Shown here one piece after another: positions 50,457 to 63,170 of a stretch of 64,000 nucleotides of DNA. The stretch's first letter is position 1. Each line of letters begins with the position of its first letter. A model generated the notes under the pieces. It saw only the letters and a list, made by a program, of their open reading frames with translations. It made no database searches and was not told the DNA's origin. Origin of the DNA: Daldinia sp. FL1419 (lineage: Eukaryota > Ascomycota > Sordariomycetes > Xylariales > Hypoxylaceae); the NCBI GenBank assembly GCA_025201765.1, contig MU623480.1, positions 24,561 through 88,560 of the forward strand, read 5' to 3'. The translations under genes and the position numbers were made by a program.

Positions 50457-53400
50457 ATTAAGAATTTTAATTATATTTTAATATAAGTATATGATTAATA
50501 TTAATCTAACTGTATTGTACAAATATATGCTTAATATAACTTTAATTATATTTAATTAAATAATATTATTTAAAAATATTATAAGAAAAAATTAATTATT
50601 TATATTTAATAATTGGGAAGCATAGAATTAGGCTTTTATGGCTTTGGTTTACAACTTAGATATGTGGGATTAATTAAATTTAAAAAATATTGATCCAATA
50701 AGAAAACCTTTATTCTTTCTAACCTTTTGGTTAGCATAACCAAATATTGAAGATTACAAAATTAATTTTAAAAATTCGAATAATTTGTTAGCCTTTAGAA
50801 AAAATAGATGAAATAATATAATAAATATGCCCAACAATTTTATTATAAATGTTTACTTTTATAATATAAATTAGTTTATATTAATTGAAAAATTTTGTTA
50901 TAATGAAGATATATAGATATATATATAAGTTATAATTTTATATAATATTAAATATAATAAGTTAACTTAATTTTTAAATTATATAATAAAAATTGTATTA
51001 AAATTTTATTAAATATTAATTTTATTTTTAATTTAAAATATTTAAGAAAGATATATTGTTTTTAAGAAAATCTTTAATATTAATTTTAATAAATATGAGG
51101 TAAGAGAGTGTTATAAGAAAATAATAATATTATTTTTAAAATAATTTAAAGATTAGGAGGAATAGATTATTTCTTAAGAAGTAGCTATATTATATAAAAT
51201 AAATAAGAAATTTATTATTATTATTAATTTATAAAAATAGTTTTTAATTACTTTATAAATAGTAATGTTGGTATTTTAAGAATGGATATTTATTTAAATG
51301 GTAATATATTGAAAAAAAATTAATAATGGAATATTAACTTTTAAAAATATTATTTATTTTTTTAAAAATTATATTTATATTATAAATATAAATTAAAAAG
51401 GAAAAGAAAAGGTTTATAAAGATATTTTTATTATTTATTATAAGAATAATAATATTAATGATTTTAATAAAGAAGAAAATCTTTATAAAAGAAGATTGGT
51501 TAAATAAAATAAATAATTAAATAAATGTTAAAATAATTTAAATAAATGAAAGAAAAATGATACAAATATTAATTAATATTTATATTTATTAGTATATAAA
51601 TATAGGTATAATAAATGTAAAATTTGTTTAAATTTTTATAAAATTAAAAAATATTTTTATATTATTGAATTAAAATATTTTAAGTATTTTAAGATTAATA
51701 TATAATTTGGTATATTTATATAAGAAAAAATTAAATATGATTTTAAGTTGGTAATAAAAGTGAAAGTTCTTAATAACTTTTAAAAAAAAAAAAATAAAAA
51801 TAATATAATTAATTAAAAAAATAAAAATTAATTATTAAAATAAATAATAATTTTGGAGTTAGGAGTAGTGTTTATAATAAATATTATAAGTATTATTTAT
51901 AATATAAGTTATTATCCTTTAAAGAACTTAGTTATATTAGATTTAAGAACCACAATATATATCTTTAATTAAGTATTAAGGTTTATTAATTATAAAAAAA
52001 TTCTTTTAAAAGAATATATTATTATTGGAAATAATAAGGTCTAAATATTAGGTTATAAATATATTAATATTAAAATTAAATATATTAATAATATTATAAA
52101 AATTAGATTTTTAAATATAATGTATTATTTAAATTTTGTTTATAATCTTATATTTTTATAAGTTTTTAGAAGGTAAGGATATTGATGGGATAATTATTAA
52201 GAATATATTTATTTAAGATTTTAAAATGGTAAAATTATAATTGAATTTATTAATTATTTTAATTAGTTTATATTTGAAGATATTCTTTTTAAAATATTTA
52301 AATCAATATTTTATATATAATATAATAAATTTGATCGGAAAAGGTAAATATTAATAATAAATGTATTTAAATAATATTTAAAATTAGGACATCTAGGCCT
52401 GCAAATATTAGAAAACCTTATTAAAATAAATATTAAAATTTAAATTAAAGGAATTAAAATAGTTAATTATAAGGTATATATTATTGTTAAGGCCAAATAT
52501 CAAGTAAGTTAAATACTTAAATATATTAATAAAATCTTAGGAGTAAAATTAATTCTTAATTTTTATAATATTAAGGAATTAAATAATAATTTTATAAATT
52601 TATTATTAATTATAAATTAATAGATTGGAATAATATTTGATTATTATTTTATAAATTGAATAATAATATTAATTATTGAAATTTTAAAAGATTTTATTAA
52701 TATTTTAAAGATTTAATATAATATTATTTTAAGAATTTGGGAATTTAATTGAGAAATTATTGAAAAAAAATTAATAATTTATGTATATTTAAAAAGTTTA
52801 TATATGAAAATCAAGTCCTTAATAACTTACATATAAGTTTAAAATAGTACCGCCAAATATTTGGAGGATATAATTAAAAATAAGGTAAAAGTTATAAGGA
52901 TATATTTAAAATTATTTTATTTTTTATAATTTAAAATTTATAAAATAATAATATATTTATATAATTAAATATTATAATATAAAATAAATTAATAAATATT
53001 ATATAATTGATTTTATATATATGCTGGTATAAATAGCAATTTTACAGTTTATAATTGGAAACCCTAATAAGGTTACTTTTAAATATATAGTTACAAAACC
53101 TATATTATAACAATAATAATATTTAAAAAGTTAAATAGATTAAAAAAGTTTGATCTTAAAGCATGGATAAGCTTCTTAATAAGCTATATATCCATAAATA
53201 TATATAAAATTTGGAATTTATATATTAATAAGGTAATAGAATTAAAGGATATTATATTTAAAGAAGATAAGGTTTTTAACAATAATCTCCAAAAATTATA
53301 AGATAGATTCGAAGATAAATTAATGATTTATAAGATAGATTAATATAATAACTTATTAAAATTTATTTAAGATTCTTAACTTAAAAAAAGAGTAAATATA

Positions 53401-55581
53401 TATAATAATATTTAAGTAAATTTTTTAGAGTAAATTAAAAATGTAGATATATTAGGTATAATTAATAAGCTAATAAAATTAAGTAGGTTATTGGATAAAA
53501 GGGAAAAAACCTCTATTATAAGGATTAATTATTTTTATATAAAGGCACATTTTTATTTATTATTTTTTTTAAATAATTTTCCATTAGTCATTTTATTTAT
53601 TATTTATATTGAAATGTTGGTGGCCCTTTATATCATTCTTAATAATAAATATTATATGTTATAGAAAGCAACATTTTATATTAGTTCTTTAATAAATAGG
53701 ATTGGCATATATAAAAGATATATAATTAATAAAATAAAAATATTAAGATTTATTTATTAATTTTCTTAATATAATAAAGAAAATTTAAATAACTTTATTT
53801 AAATATTCTTAATAAAAATTAATGAATATAAGAAAATATATAAAAGAGATTTATTAAAACCTCTAAAATAACATTTGGATATCTAAAATTATCTATTATG
53901 TAAAATATTTTAAAAAGTTAAATAAATCCACCTTAAAAACCACATTAATATACATATCTAAAAAACTATATTATAATTAAATAATTAATATAAAAATAAA
54001 TAAGTGTTTAAATATATATAGATTTATATTTACAAAATTAATAAACATAATTTTTTCTAATAATATAAGGTATATTTAATAGTAAGAAGAAATTAGTAAA
54101 TAATTAATAACAAAAAAACTTATATTTCTATATTTATTAAAAGGTTTTTCCAAATATTAATAATAATAATAATTAAATATAATCTTAAATTTATATAATA
54201 TAATATAATAAATATATTTATAAATATAAAATTTAAAAAAGATATATTTATATATATATTCCAAAAATATTAATAATTAGAAAAGATATTTCACATTATT
54301 AAAATATTTTATAATTTTTAAGAATTGCCTTTTTTTTAATAATAAAAGTTCTTATAAATTCTAAAAAAATTTAATTTTACCTTAATATCCTAAAAATCAT
54401 ATATATTTATTAAAAATAGAATACTTCTTTTTATATATATGGATAATATTATTATAATATATTAGAAAAAGGTTAAACCAAAGGTTAAATCAATTATTTC
54501 CAAATTTAAAAAATAATATAAATTAATTAGAAATAATAAACTACAATGGTTTCTTAAAAATTAAAATAATTTAAAATTAAGTATAATATCAAATTTGGTT
54601 AAGCCAATTTACTTATATTAACAAAATTACTAACCTAATAAAAATAATTAAAAAAATCCTTAAAATATTTATAATAAAAAAAGAACTATTACTTTATATA
54701 AAAATGGTTTTACCTTAATTAATATAATAATATCAATAAAAAATAAATTTAATCTTATATACCATAATAATTACCTAATTTAATATTACATTTACCTATT
54801 TAAGATTAACCTAATTCAATTTAAATTTAAATCCAAAATATTATATAATAATTAATTAAATTATACAATATTTCCAGCATACATAAAGATATACCTTAGA
54901 ACTAAATGAAAGCAATATTTTCAAAATTATTAGCAATATCTCATTTATTAATAATATAATTAATTAAAAAAACTTATAAATATATATAATAAAACTATTT
55001 AATAAAATAATTAACTAAAAAATTAATAAATAAAATATAGTTACTACCTTTACTACTAAAATTAAACTATTTATCCTAACTTAAGTTACAAAAGAAGGAT
55101 TTTATATATCATAATTGATCAAAAACTTTAGAATTAAGTTTAAAAATTAAATTATATTCTTATTATATAATAATAAATAAATAATTAAATTAGTTATTAA
55201 AAATATTAAAAAATTCAAAATGAAGCTAAAATATATAAATATACATAATTACTAATTTAAATAGAAAATTTAAAAAAATTATATCAAAATTAATTATATT
55301 AGTTTAAAAGATATAAGTACAAATAGGCTTATAAAAGCACTATTAAAAGAGAAGCATACCTACTTTAAAGAACAAATAAATCTAATAGATATTTCAAATC
55401 ATCTAAAAACCAAAACACTCAAAAATATAAATAAAATAATATAATAAAAATAGGAAATAAATAAAGAAATTATTAAAAAAGCATAATTAAAAGAATATAC
55501 TAACTTAGGGATATAAAAAGATCACATTTTTTTTAATATTATACATTCTAAATTCCCCTGTCAACTTCATCTAAAAAAATA

Positions 55582-55732
55582 TATTAAATTAATAAACCTA
55601 AAAATAATGTAAAAAAATTCTTTCCTTTACAACAATTCCATAAAAAGCCTCACCATTCTATTCTAGAATTCTAAAAACAATAACAACAACTTAAATTCTA
55701 CAATCATAATTTTTCTTATATATTGTGTGACA
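55582..55732 (+). repeat. 3' LTR of the copia element
   Basis: 151 bp, ends TGTGACA. It keeps many C residues lost in the 5' LTR but has A where the 5' LTR has G in its first 30 bp, the opposite strand bias. Confidence 0.92.
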
Positions 55733-55737
55733 ATTCT
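55733..55737. other. Target-site duplication ATTCT (right)
   Basis: Exact match to 50301-50305. Confidence 0.9.
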
Positions 55738-58700
55738 TCTCATCCAAACCATTTTAATAGTATGTTCGGTTATGATCTAACTGCTAATTCTGCTAACATC
55801 TTTCCAAGCCATATATATAAGTTAAGTTCTTATCTTTCAAAATAAACAATACGCCACAGTCTATATATTATATAATTATTTAAATATAGGTTTCCAAAAA
55901 TATCATTCTCGTTTGGAATAGGCTCTAATATATATTTATTATTTATTTTTATATTATATATCTTAATTAACTTATTTTTAAGTAAATAAATAATTTTCTC
56001 AATTTTTAGCTTCTTTTTTTGGGGTACCTACTTTAATAATAATTTAATTTTAATTGTTTTAGAGGTTTCAATAACTATTAATATTGGTACTAATATTGAT
56101 GTGAGGTTGTTGATCACTTATATTCCTATTAATTTAACTAATAATTTTATATAATTGTTAAGTTTTTTATAATGATTATTATTATTTTTAATTATAAATA
56201 ATAGTTCTTATAATTTGCACTTAATTATATGTAATATATAGGCATATCAAAAACCATAAGATCAACTATCTCTCTAAGTAATTATCAGTATTATATATAA
56301 CTTCCTAAAAATTGGCTTTCCTAACTTTTAAAATGTTATAATTATCTGTTCTTTAATATAATTGATTTATTAATCTAATTAGGTATAAATTAAGTTGATT
56401 ATCCATAAACAGCACTTTTTAAATATATAAATTGTAAAAAAGAAATAATTATAATCATATATCTTTACTAATTATATACATAATAAATTAAATAGGTTTA
56501 TATATATTAATAAAAATAATATTTAAGTTTTTTATTATATAACCTTAAATATAATTAAATTGAAATCTCTTTTGGAATTGTAACCTAAAGTCCAAATTAA
56601 TTCCTTCTTATAAAAGATTCTTTAATCAGGTATATTACATGTAATTAATTCTTAAAAAACCATAATATAAAAATTATTTAATTATTATTTCTTAATATAT
56701 AATTATAAAGCTTATATTAATATTAATAATAAATTATTACATTAATGATTTATATTAATCCTTAATAGTATTATAACATTTTTAATTAAATAATCAAATA
56801 TTAATATAAGGCCTTTAATCTTTTTAATATTTATGTTTAATTAAGGAGATAGGTTCTTAAATTTAGCTAATTTGTTATATTTAATTGGATAAATAGTATT
56901 TATAAAGATCTGCAATAATCTGATTATTTTACTATAAATATTTAAAATTGATAAATTGGTCATATTATTAATTTTATTAATTTAATATTACAAGGTATTA
57001 TTAAATTGACAAACTATAACTAATAATAATATTGGTATAAAATGCATATTGTATAAATTGCCTTGGCCTGATTAAATGGAATATAAGCTTGTAGAAAATA
57101 TAACTTATGTTGTAGAGGAGAAAAAAGAATATTACAAAAAAAAGAGAAAATTGATAATATTTTTATATTCTAATTTTATGATTATTACTATTCAAATTGA
57201 TAAATGTTTATTAGTTGTAACTGCAATTTTTATATAATATATGCTTTAAATTTGTACGTGAATATTAAGTAGCGTTCTTTAGCAATTTAATTATACTAAT
57301 CATAAATAATATCTCTTATCTTAATATACCATAATTTAATATTATAGCTTTCGTCCTTCCTCTTTCTTTTACCCTCTTTCTCTTCCTCTGGGATTTATTT
57401 TTCAACCTTTCAGCTTATTTATTCCAAAACGCTTTATCGTATCTGATCAATTATTATTCAATAAGTTTAAATATTAAATTAATTCAAAATGTTTTCTTAA
57501 TTTAAGCTAATAAATATAAACTCTTTAAATAATAATTTTATATTAATAATATCATTAATTAATATTTTAAATAATAATAATAATAATAAATTAAATAATT
57601 AATTTTTAATTATTATTCCATTATTTAATCATATTCTTATAATATAATTCAATTAAATTAATAATATGGATAAATTAAAAAAATATTGGAAATTAATTAT
57701 TTATATTAATCTTTTCCTTAATTTTCATTATTTTATAAATTTTTTTAAAACATCTTAAATAAATCCTAGCTAATTAGAATGTTTAAATGTTTAGTATAAT
57801 GGAATTTAAGGTCTTTGGCAGTGTTATAGCTAATTACTATATCTGATGGAGAATTACTAATATTAACTTTTAAAAGAACAATCTTTATTATCCTTATTAT
57901 TTTAATATAATATTATTATAATCATTAATTAAATAATTTATTATATATATTAATATTTATAAAGGTAATCCTATTAACAAATATATAACCAAAATCTTAA
58001 CCAATTTTTATTACATAAAAGATCTAATAACTTAAATATTTAATTATTCAAATAAGGTTCCTTATAAGCTCTGCAAAGAATACTTTCAATTATTTAATTT
58101 TAAAACTTATATTAATATATGATCATTCTTTAATTATCATATTCTTTTTAATAAAGATAATTATAATAACTATTTATATATTATAATTAAATATAACCTT
58201 TAAATTCCTAAACTTAAATTCTTACACACTCGAACTAATTATGTACCTCCTATTCATAAGGACATAATTAAAGAAAATTCCCTAATAATTAATAAATATA
58301 ATAGTTAAAAATTAACAAGGAAAATATTTTCTTTTTAGGTATAAAAAAAAAATCTATGTCTTTCTTATTTCATTAGTTACGCCATAAATCCAATTAATCA
58401 ATTAATTCTTAAAGAAATCAATGAAAAAACCCCATAATTTTGGATATTAAATCCTGTTGTACAAATACCTTCAATTGTAATTAGATACAAATTGGCTTAA
58501 AAAATCGCAAATCAAATTAATTTTCAAATAATATCAATTATTAGTATTTTTAAATAATTTTTAAATTAATATTATGAATCAAAGTGGTTTTAAATTTTGA
58601 TGTACCTTATGCGCGCGCCTGTGACTTCCCCATAATATACAGCTTTTTATAGTTGAACAAGAATTTATATTAGTAAATTCCCCTTAAAATCGTTTAATTA
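55738..58700. other. AT-rich sequence with unclassified remnants
   Basis: Slightly less extreme composition in places (55740-55850, 57340-57450, 58590-58650), which may be original unique DNA or less mutated repeat ends. Short protein-like readings appear near 58070-58300 but no family could be named. No LTR or terminal inverted repeat recognised. Confidence 0.5.
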
Positions 58701-61700
58701 GAATATTGAATAAAAGCTTTAATTAAGAATTCCAATTAAATAGGAGCTTTAATAGCTACCTAGATATAAAATTATTATATTTTAAAGAAAATATTTAGGT
58801 AATTAAATAAAAGGTTGATTAATAAAGGCGATTATTAATATTTAAATAATAGAATGGATAATATATTCAATTAAAAATAATTATAATAATTATTATCATA
58901 AAAAGTTAGAAGAAAAGTTAAATAAATTGATGTTTAAGAATTTGATCTAATCAAATAAGAATCAATTCTTAAAAATCTATATATTAAATAAGAACTTTAA
59001 TTTAGGATTAATATTAATTTTAATAACTTTTATAAGATATATCTTACCCTATATTTCAATTATTATATAATAAATTCTATCCTAAAGAAAATATTAAAAT
59101 AATCAAATAAAATAATTAATAAATATAATTAAAATAAATAATATATTTAATTAGAAATAAAATTATAAATTATTATAAGAAGTTATAAGAAAAGTTAAAT
59201 AAATTGATGTTAAAGAATTTAACCTAATTAGATAAGAATTAATTCTTAAAGATTTATATATTAAATATAAACTTTAATTTAGGATTAATATTATTAAATA
59301 AGAACTCTAATTAAATAGGAGTTATAATAGTTAGATGTAAGGTAATTATATTTTAAAAATATTAAAATGATTAGATAAATTATTAATAAATAGAGGTGAT
59401 TGTTGGTATGTAAGAGATAGAATAAATAATATATTTAATAATAAAAGAAAGAAGTTATAAATTATTGTAAAAAATTATATAAAATATGATGTTTAAAGAA
59501 CATAGCTTAATTAAATAAAAATTAAAGATTGAGGATTTATATATTAAATTTAAGTTTTAAATAATAGTTCTTAAAGGATATACCCTATATTTCAATTATT
59601 CCATAATTAATTATATTATAAAGAAGGGAGGTATTAAGGTAATTAAATAAAATATTAATTAATAAAGATAATTATTAATATTTAAGAAATAAAATAAATA
59701 ATATATTTAATAAAAGAAAAAAAGTATAAATTATAGTAAGAAATTATATAAAAGATAATATTTAAAGATTTTAATTTAATTAAATAAGAAAATAACTCTT
59801 GAAGGTTTATTCATGTTTAAAAAGGCCTATAGAAATCCTAAAGGGGTTAATTTTATAGAAATTAATAAGGTTTTATAAGGTAACTTTAATTATATAATTA
59901 TATTAAATAAGAATTTTAATAGTTTTTATAAAATATATTTTATATTTTAATTATTTTATAATAGACTAAAGATTGTATAAATATAAAGGATGTAAAGTAT
60001 TTATATTTTAAAGAGGATATTAAAATGATTGGGTAGAAGAATTATTAGAGGTAATTGCTTGCTAATAGTAGTGCGTATGAGGAAATTATATTCAAAAGAG
60101 GATTGAAAAAATGTATATTATTATATAAAGATTTTATAAAAATGATTCTTAAAGGACTATAATGAGCTTGAGGTGATTAGATAAGAAAGACAACTTTTGA
60201 AAGCTTATATATTAAATAGGAACCCTAATAGTTCCTTTAAGATATACCCTGTAACTCAACTACCCCATAATAAACTATATCCTAAAAAAAATATTAAAAT
60301 AATTAAATAAAATAATTAATAGAGGTGATTATTGGCAATAGTAGTTAGTGTTTAAAAGATAGAATAGATAATATTTATATTTAATAAGAAAAAGAAATCA
60401 TAAATTATTATAAGAAATTATATAAAAGATGGGGGTTAAAAAGATTAACCTAATTAAATAAAAATTAATTCTTAAAAGTTTATATATATTTAGAAAAAGT
60501 TTCTAGAAATTTTAGGAGGGGTTGTTCCTAAAAAACTAATAAGTTTTAATGAAATAAAAAATATAAAATAATTATATCTTAAAAAAGGTATTAAAATAAT
60601 TAAATAAACAAATTAATAAAAATAATTATTTAATAATGGTAACATACTTTAAGAAAATTATATTTAATAAGAAGATTAAAAAGTATATATTTTGTATAAA
60701 GTTTTATAAAAAAATTAAAGATTCTATATTTGAGAACATTATCTGATCAGATAATGAATAAGAATTCTAATAATTCCTATAGGATATACCCTATACTTTA
60801 ATTAACTTATAATAAATTAGAGGTTATATAAGTTAGAAGATATAAAATAACTATATCCTAAAGAATATAATAGAATAATTAAATAAAAATATTATTATAA
60901 ATAATTACTTAATAATAATAATATATATAATGAGATTATAAGTAAAAAAAATATATATTATTTATATAAAACTCTATAAAAATAATTTCTAAAGAACTAT
61001 ATAAAATTTGAATTGATTAGGCAAGAAAATAACTCCTAAAGACCTATTTATATCCAAAAGAATATATATAAATCTTAAAAAGGGGGGGCTAATAGGGATT
61101 TTTAAGGTAATTTTTATTATTTAATTACACTACCCTAATTTAATAAAAAAAATAATTTTTAAAGACTTATATATTAAACAGGAATTTTAATAATTTTAAA
61201 AGGATATACTCTACCTAATATTTCAATTAACCTATTATAAATTATATTTTAAAAAAGGTATTAAAATAATTAAATAAAATTATTAATAAAAATAATTATT
61301 AATAATAGTAATATATTTTTAAAAAAATTATATTTAATAAGAGGTAAGAAAGATATGTATTAATATATGAAGTTTTATAAAAATAATCCTAAAAGAACTA
61401 TGATGGGTTTAAGTTGATTAGGGGAGAAAATAATTTTTGGAGGTTTATTTATGTACCAAAAAATGTTAGATTGGTGGATTTTATTCTAACCCTATCACCC
61501 CAACTTATTATTATAAAAAAATTAATAATTCTATATTTAAGAATTTAAATTAATTAAATAGGAAAATAATTTTTAAAAACTTATTTATATATTAAAAAGT
61601 TTGTAGAAACCTTAGAAAAATTAACTCCATAAAAGTTAATAAAATTTTATAATTTTAATTATGTAATTATATTATAACCTTTTATAAGAATTTACCTTTA

Positions 61701-61960
61701 AAAAAAATAATAAAAAAAAAAAAAAACTTATATTAAATAGGAACTCTAATAATTCTTATAGGATATGCCTTATACTTTAATTAATCCATAGTAAGTCAGA
61801 GGTTATATAAATTTGAGGATATAAGATATCTATATCCTAAAAAATATAATAGAACAATTAAGTAAAAAAGCTACTATAAGTAATTATTTAGTAATAATAA
61901 TATATATAATGAAATTATAAATTTAAAAAATATATATTATTTATATAAAATTTTATAAAA
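58700..61960 (+). repeat. Array of decayed repeat units
   Basis: A marker of the form ATTAAATAGGAACTCTAATA followed by GGATATACCCTATA-like sequence recurs near 59030, 59560, 59920, 60220, 60760, 61190 and 61740. Other shared modules sit between them: AATTAAATAAAATTATTAAT, TTATATAAAAGATGATGTTTA and a TTTATTTATAT..CCTATAGAAA block. Spacing varies from about 300 to 550 bp, so the array is a mixture of complete and shortened units, not a uniform satellite. No coding capacity is visible. Confidence 0.7.
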
Positions 61961-63024
61961 ATGATTTTTAAAGAATTATATAGAACTTAAATTGATTAGG
62001 TAAAAAAATAACTTTTGAAGACCTATTTATATCCAAAAAAACTATAAATCTTAAAAAGGGGGGTTAATAAGGTCCTTCAAGGTAATTCTTATTATTTAAT
62101 CACACTACCCCGGTTCAATATAATTAGGGTGACTTAATTATAAAAATAATTAAAAAAGGAATTTAATTAAAAATATAAAAATAATCTTAATTATAAAATA
62201 AGATTGATTGATTATAAAAATCAAACTGGTTGTGAAGCGACCAGTCCAAAAAAACTAGTAATAATATTAAAATATTATTATATAATAAATATAATGATCT
62301 AATTATTGATTAATCTTTATATATATAAAATTTAAAAATAAAATAAAAGAAAACCTAATAATTTGAACTTTAACTAATTGCAGGTTTAATCCCAAATAAT
62401 AACTTTATAAATAACAACATCAACTTACCTTTTAACATTCCTATTGATTATTTAATATAGTATCTCTATAATCATATTATTTTTAATTATTTTATATTAT
62501 TGGAAAATATGATATATATCTTTAAGCTATTAAGTTATATTTAATTTATTAAATTAAAAAAGGTATTAAAGGGGTTGGTAAGGGTATTTTATAAAATAAT
62601 AATATATTAATTAAATAAGAAATAACTTTTAAAGGCCTATTTATATCCAGAAAAAGTCTATAAAAAATTATTTCATAGAAATTAAAGGTAATTTTAATTA
62701 TATAATTACATTATATAATTTAATATATAATTAAATATAAGGTTAATTAATTAGGATATAGTTAATTGTAATGTAAGGCTAGTCAATTAAAAGAGGCTAG
62801 CATAGCTGGCCAATTAGAAAAAAGTTCATATATTTAGTTAATAAAATGTAAATAATTTATAAAACCCTTAAAATTCAAATTTTTTTAATTTAAAAAAATA
62901 TTTTAATATTTTAATTAAATAAAGAAAATTAATAAAAATTAAAAAAATTATATATATAAGGTTATTTAAGATTTAAAAATTATAAGGTTAATATGTGGGG
63001 TTGTTATGCTAAGTAAGGTGCCAT

Positions 63025-63079
63025 TTTTTTGTTACCTATACATTTTCGTTATAACAAAAAACCTTAAGAAAACTTAAGG
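63025..63079. repeat. Two adjacent hairpin-forming palindromes
   Basis: TTTTTTGTTA (63025-63034) pairs with TAACAAAAAA (63052-63061). Immediately after, CCTTAAG-AAAA-CTTAAGG (63062-63079) is a perfect 7-bp stem with a 4-base loop. Confidence 0.75.
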
Positions 63080-63118
63080 CATATTTATATTATATTATAT
63101 TTTAACTTTTATTAATTA

Positions 63119-63170
63119 ATATATGTATATATGTGTATGTGTATGTGTATATATGTGTATGTATATGTAG
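63119..63170. repeat. TATG/TGTA microsatellite
   Basis: About 50 bp of alternating TATGTA and TGTATG units in the AT block. Confidence 0.85.

Larger units (their letters stand above)
50306..55732 (+). mobile_element. Ty1/copia LTR retrotransposon, RIP-inactivated
   Basis: A 5427-bp element with two 151-bp LTRs (50306-50456, 55582-55732) and a perfect ATTCT duplication. The intact terminal forms are TGTTGG at the left and TGTGACA at the right. Internal remnants lie on the + strand in Ty1/copia order. A protease-like segment (VILDLRTTIYIF, about 51931) comes first, then GAG-pre-integrase LGHLGLQILENL (about 52387). The integrase-RT linker contains NIYKIWN and NKVIELKDIIFKEDKVF (53150-53290). 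Next is RT box LLFIYMDNIIIIY (54420-54455), where YMDN stands for the usual YVDD, and finally the C-terminal ALLKEKHTYFKEQINLIDIS (about 55330-55400). Integrase before RT fixes the superfamily. Stops are frequent in every frame, so it cannot move on its own. Confidence 0.93.

Noticed and set aside
58700..61960. CRISPR-like or regular satellite array
   Set aside because: Units vary in length and order and diverge by transitions; there are no constant short repeats with unique spacers, and CRISPR is not expected in a fungus.
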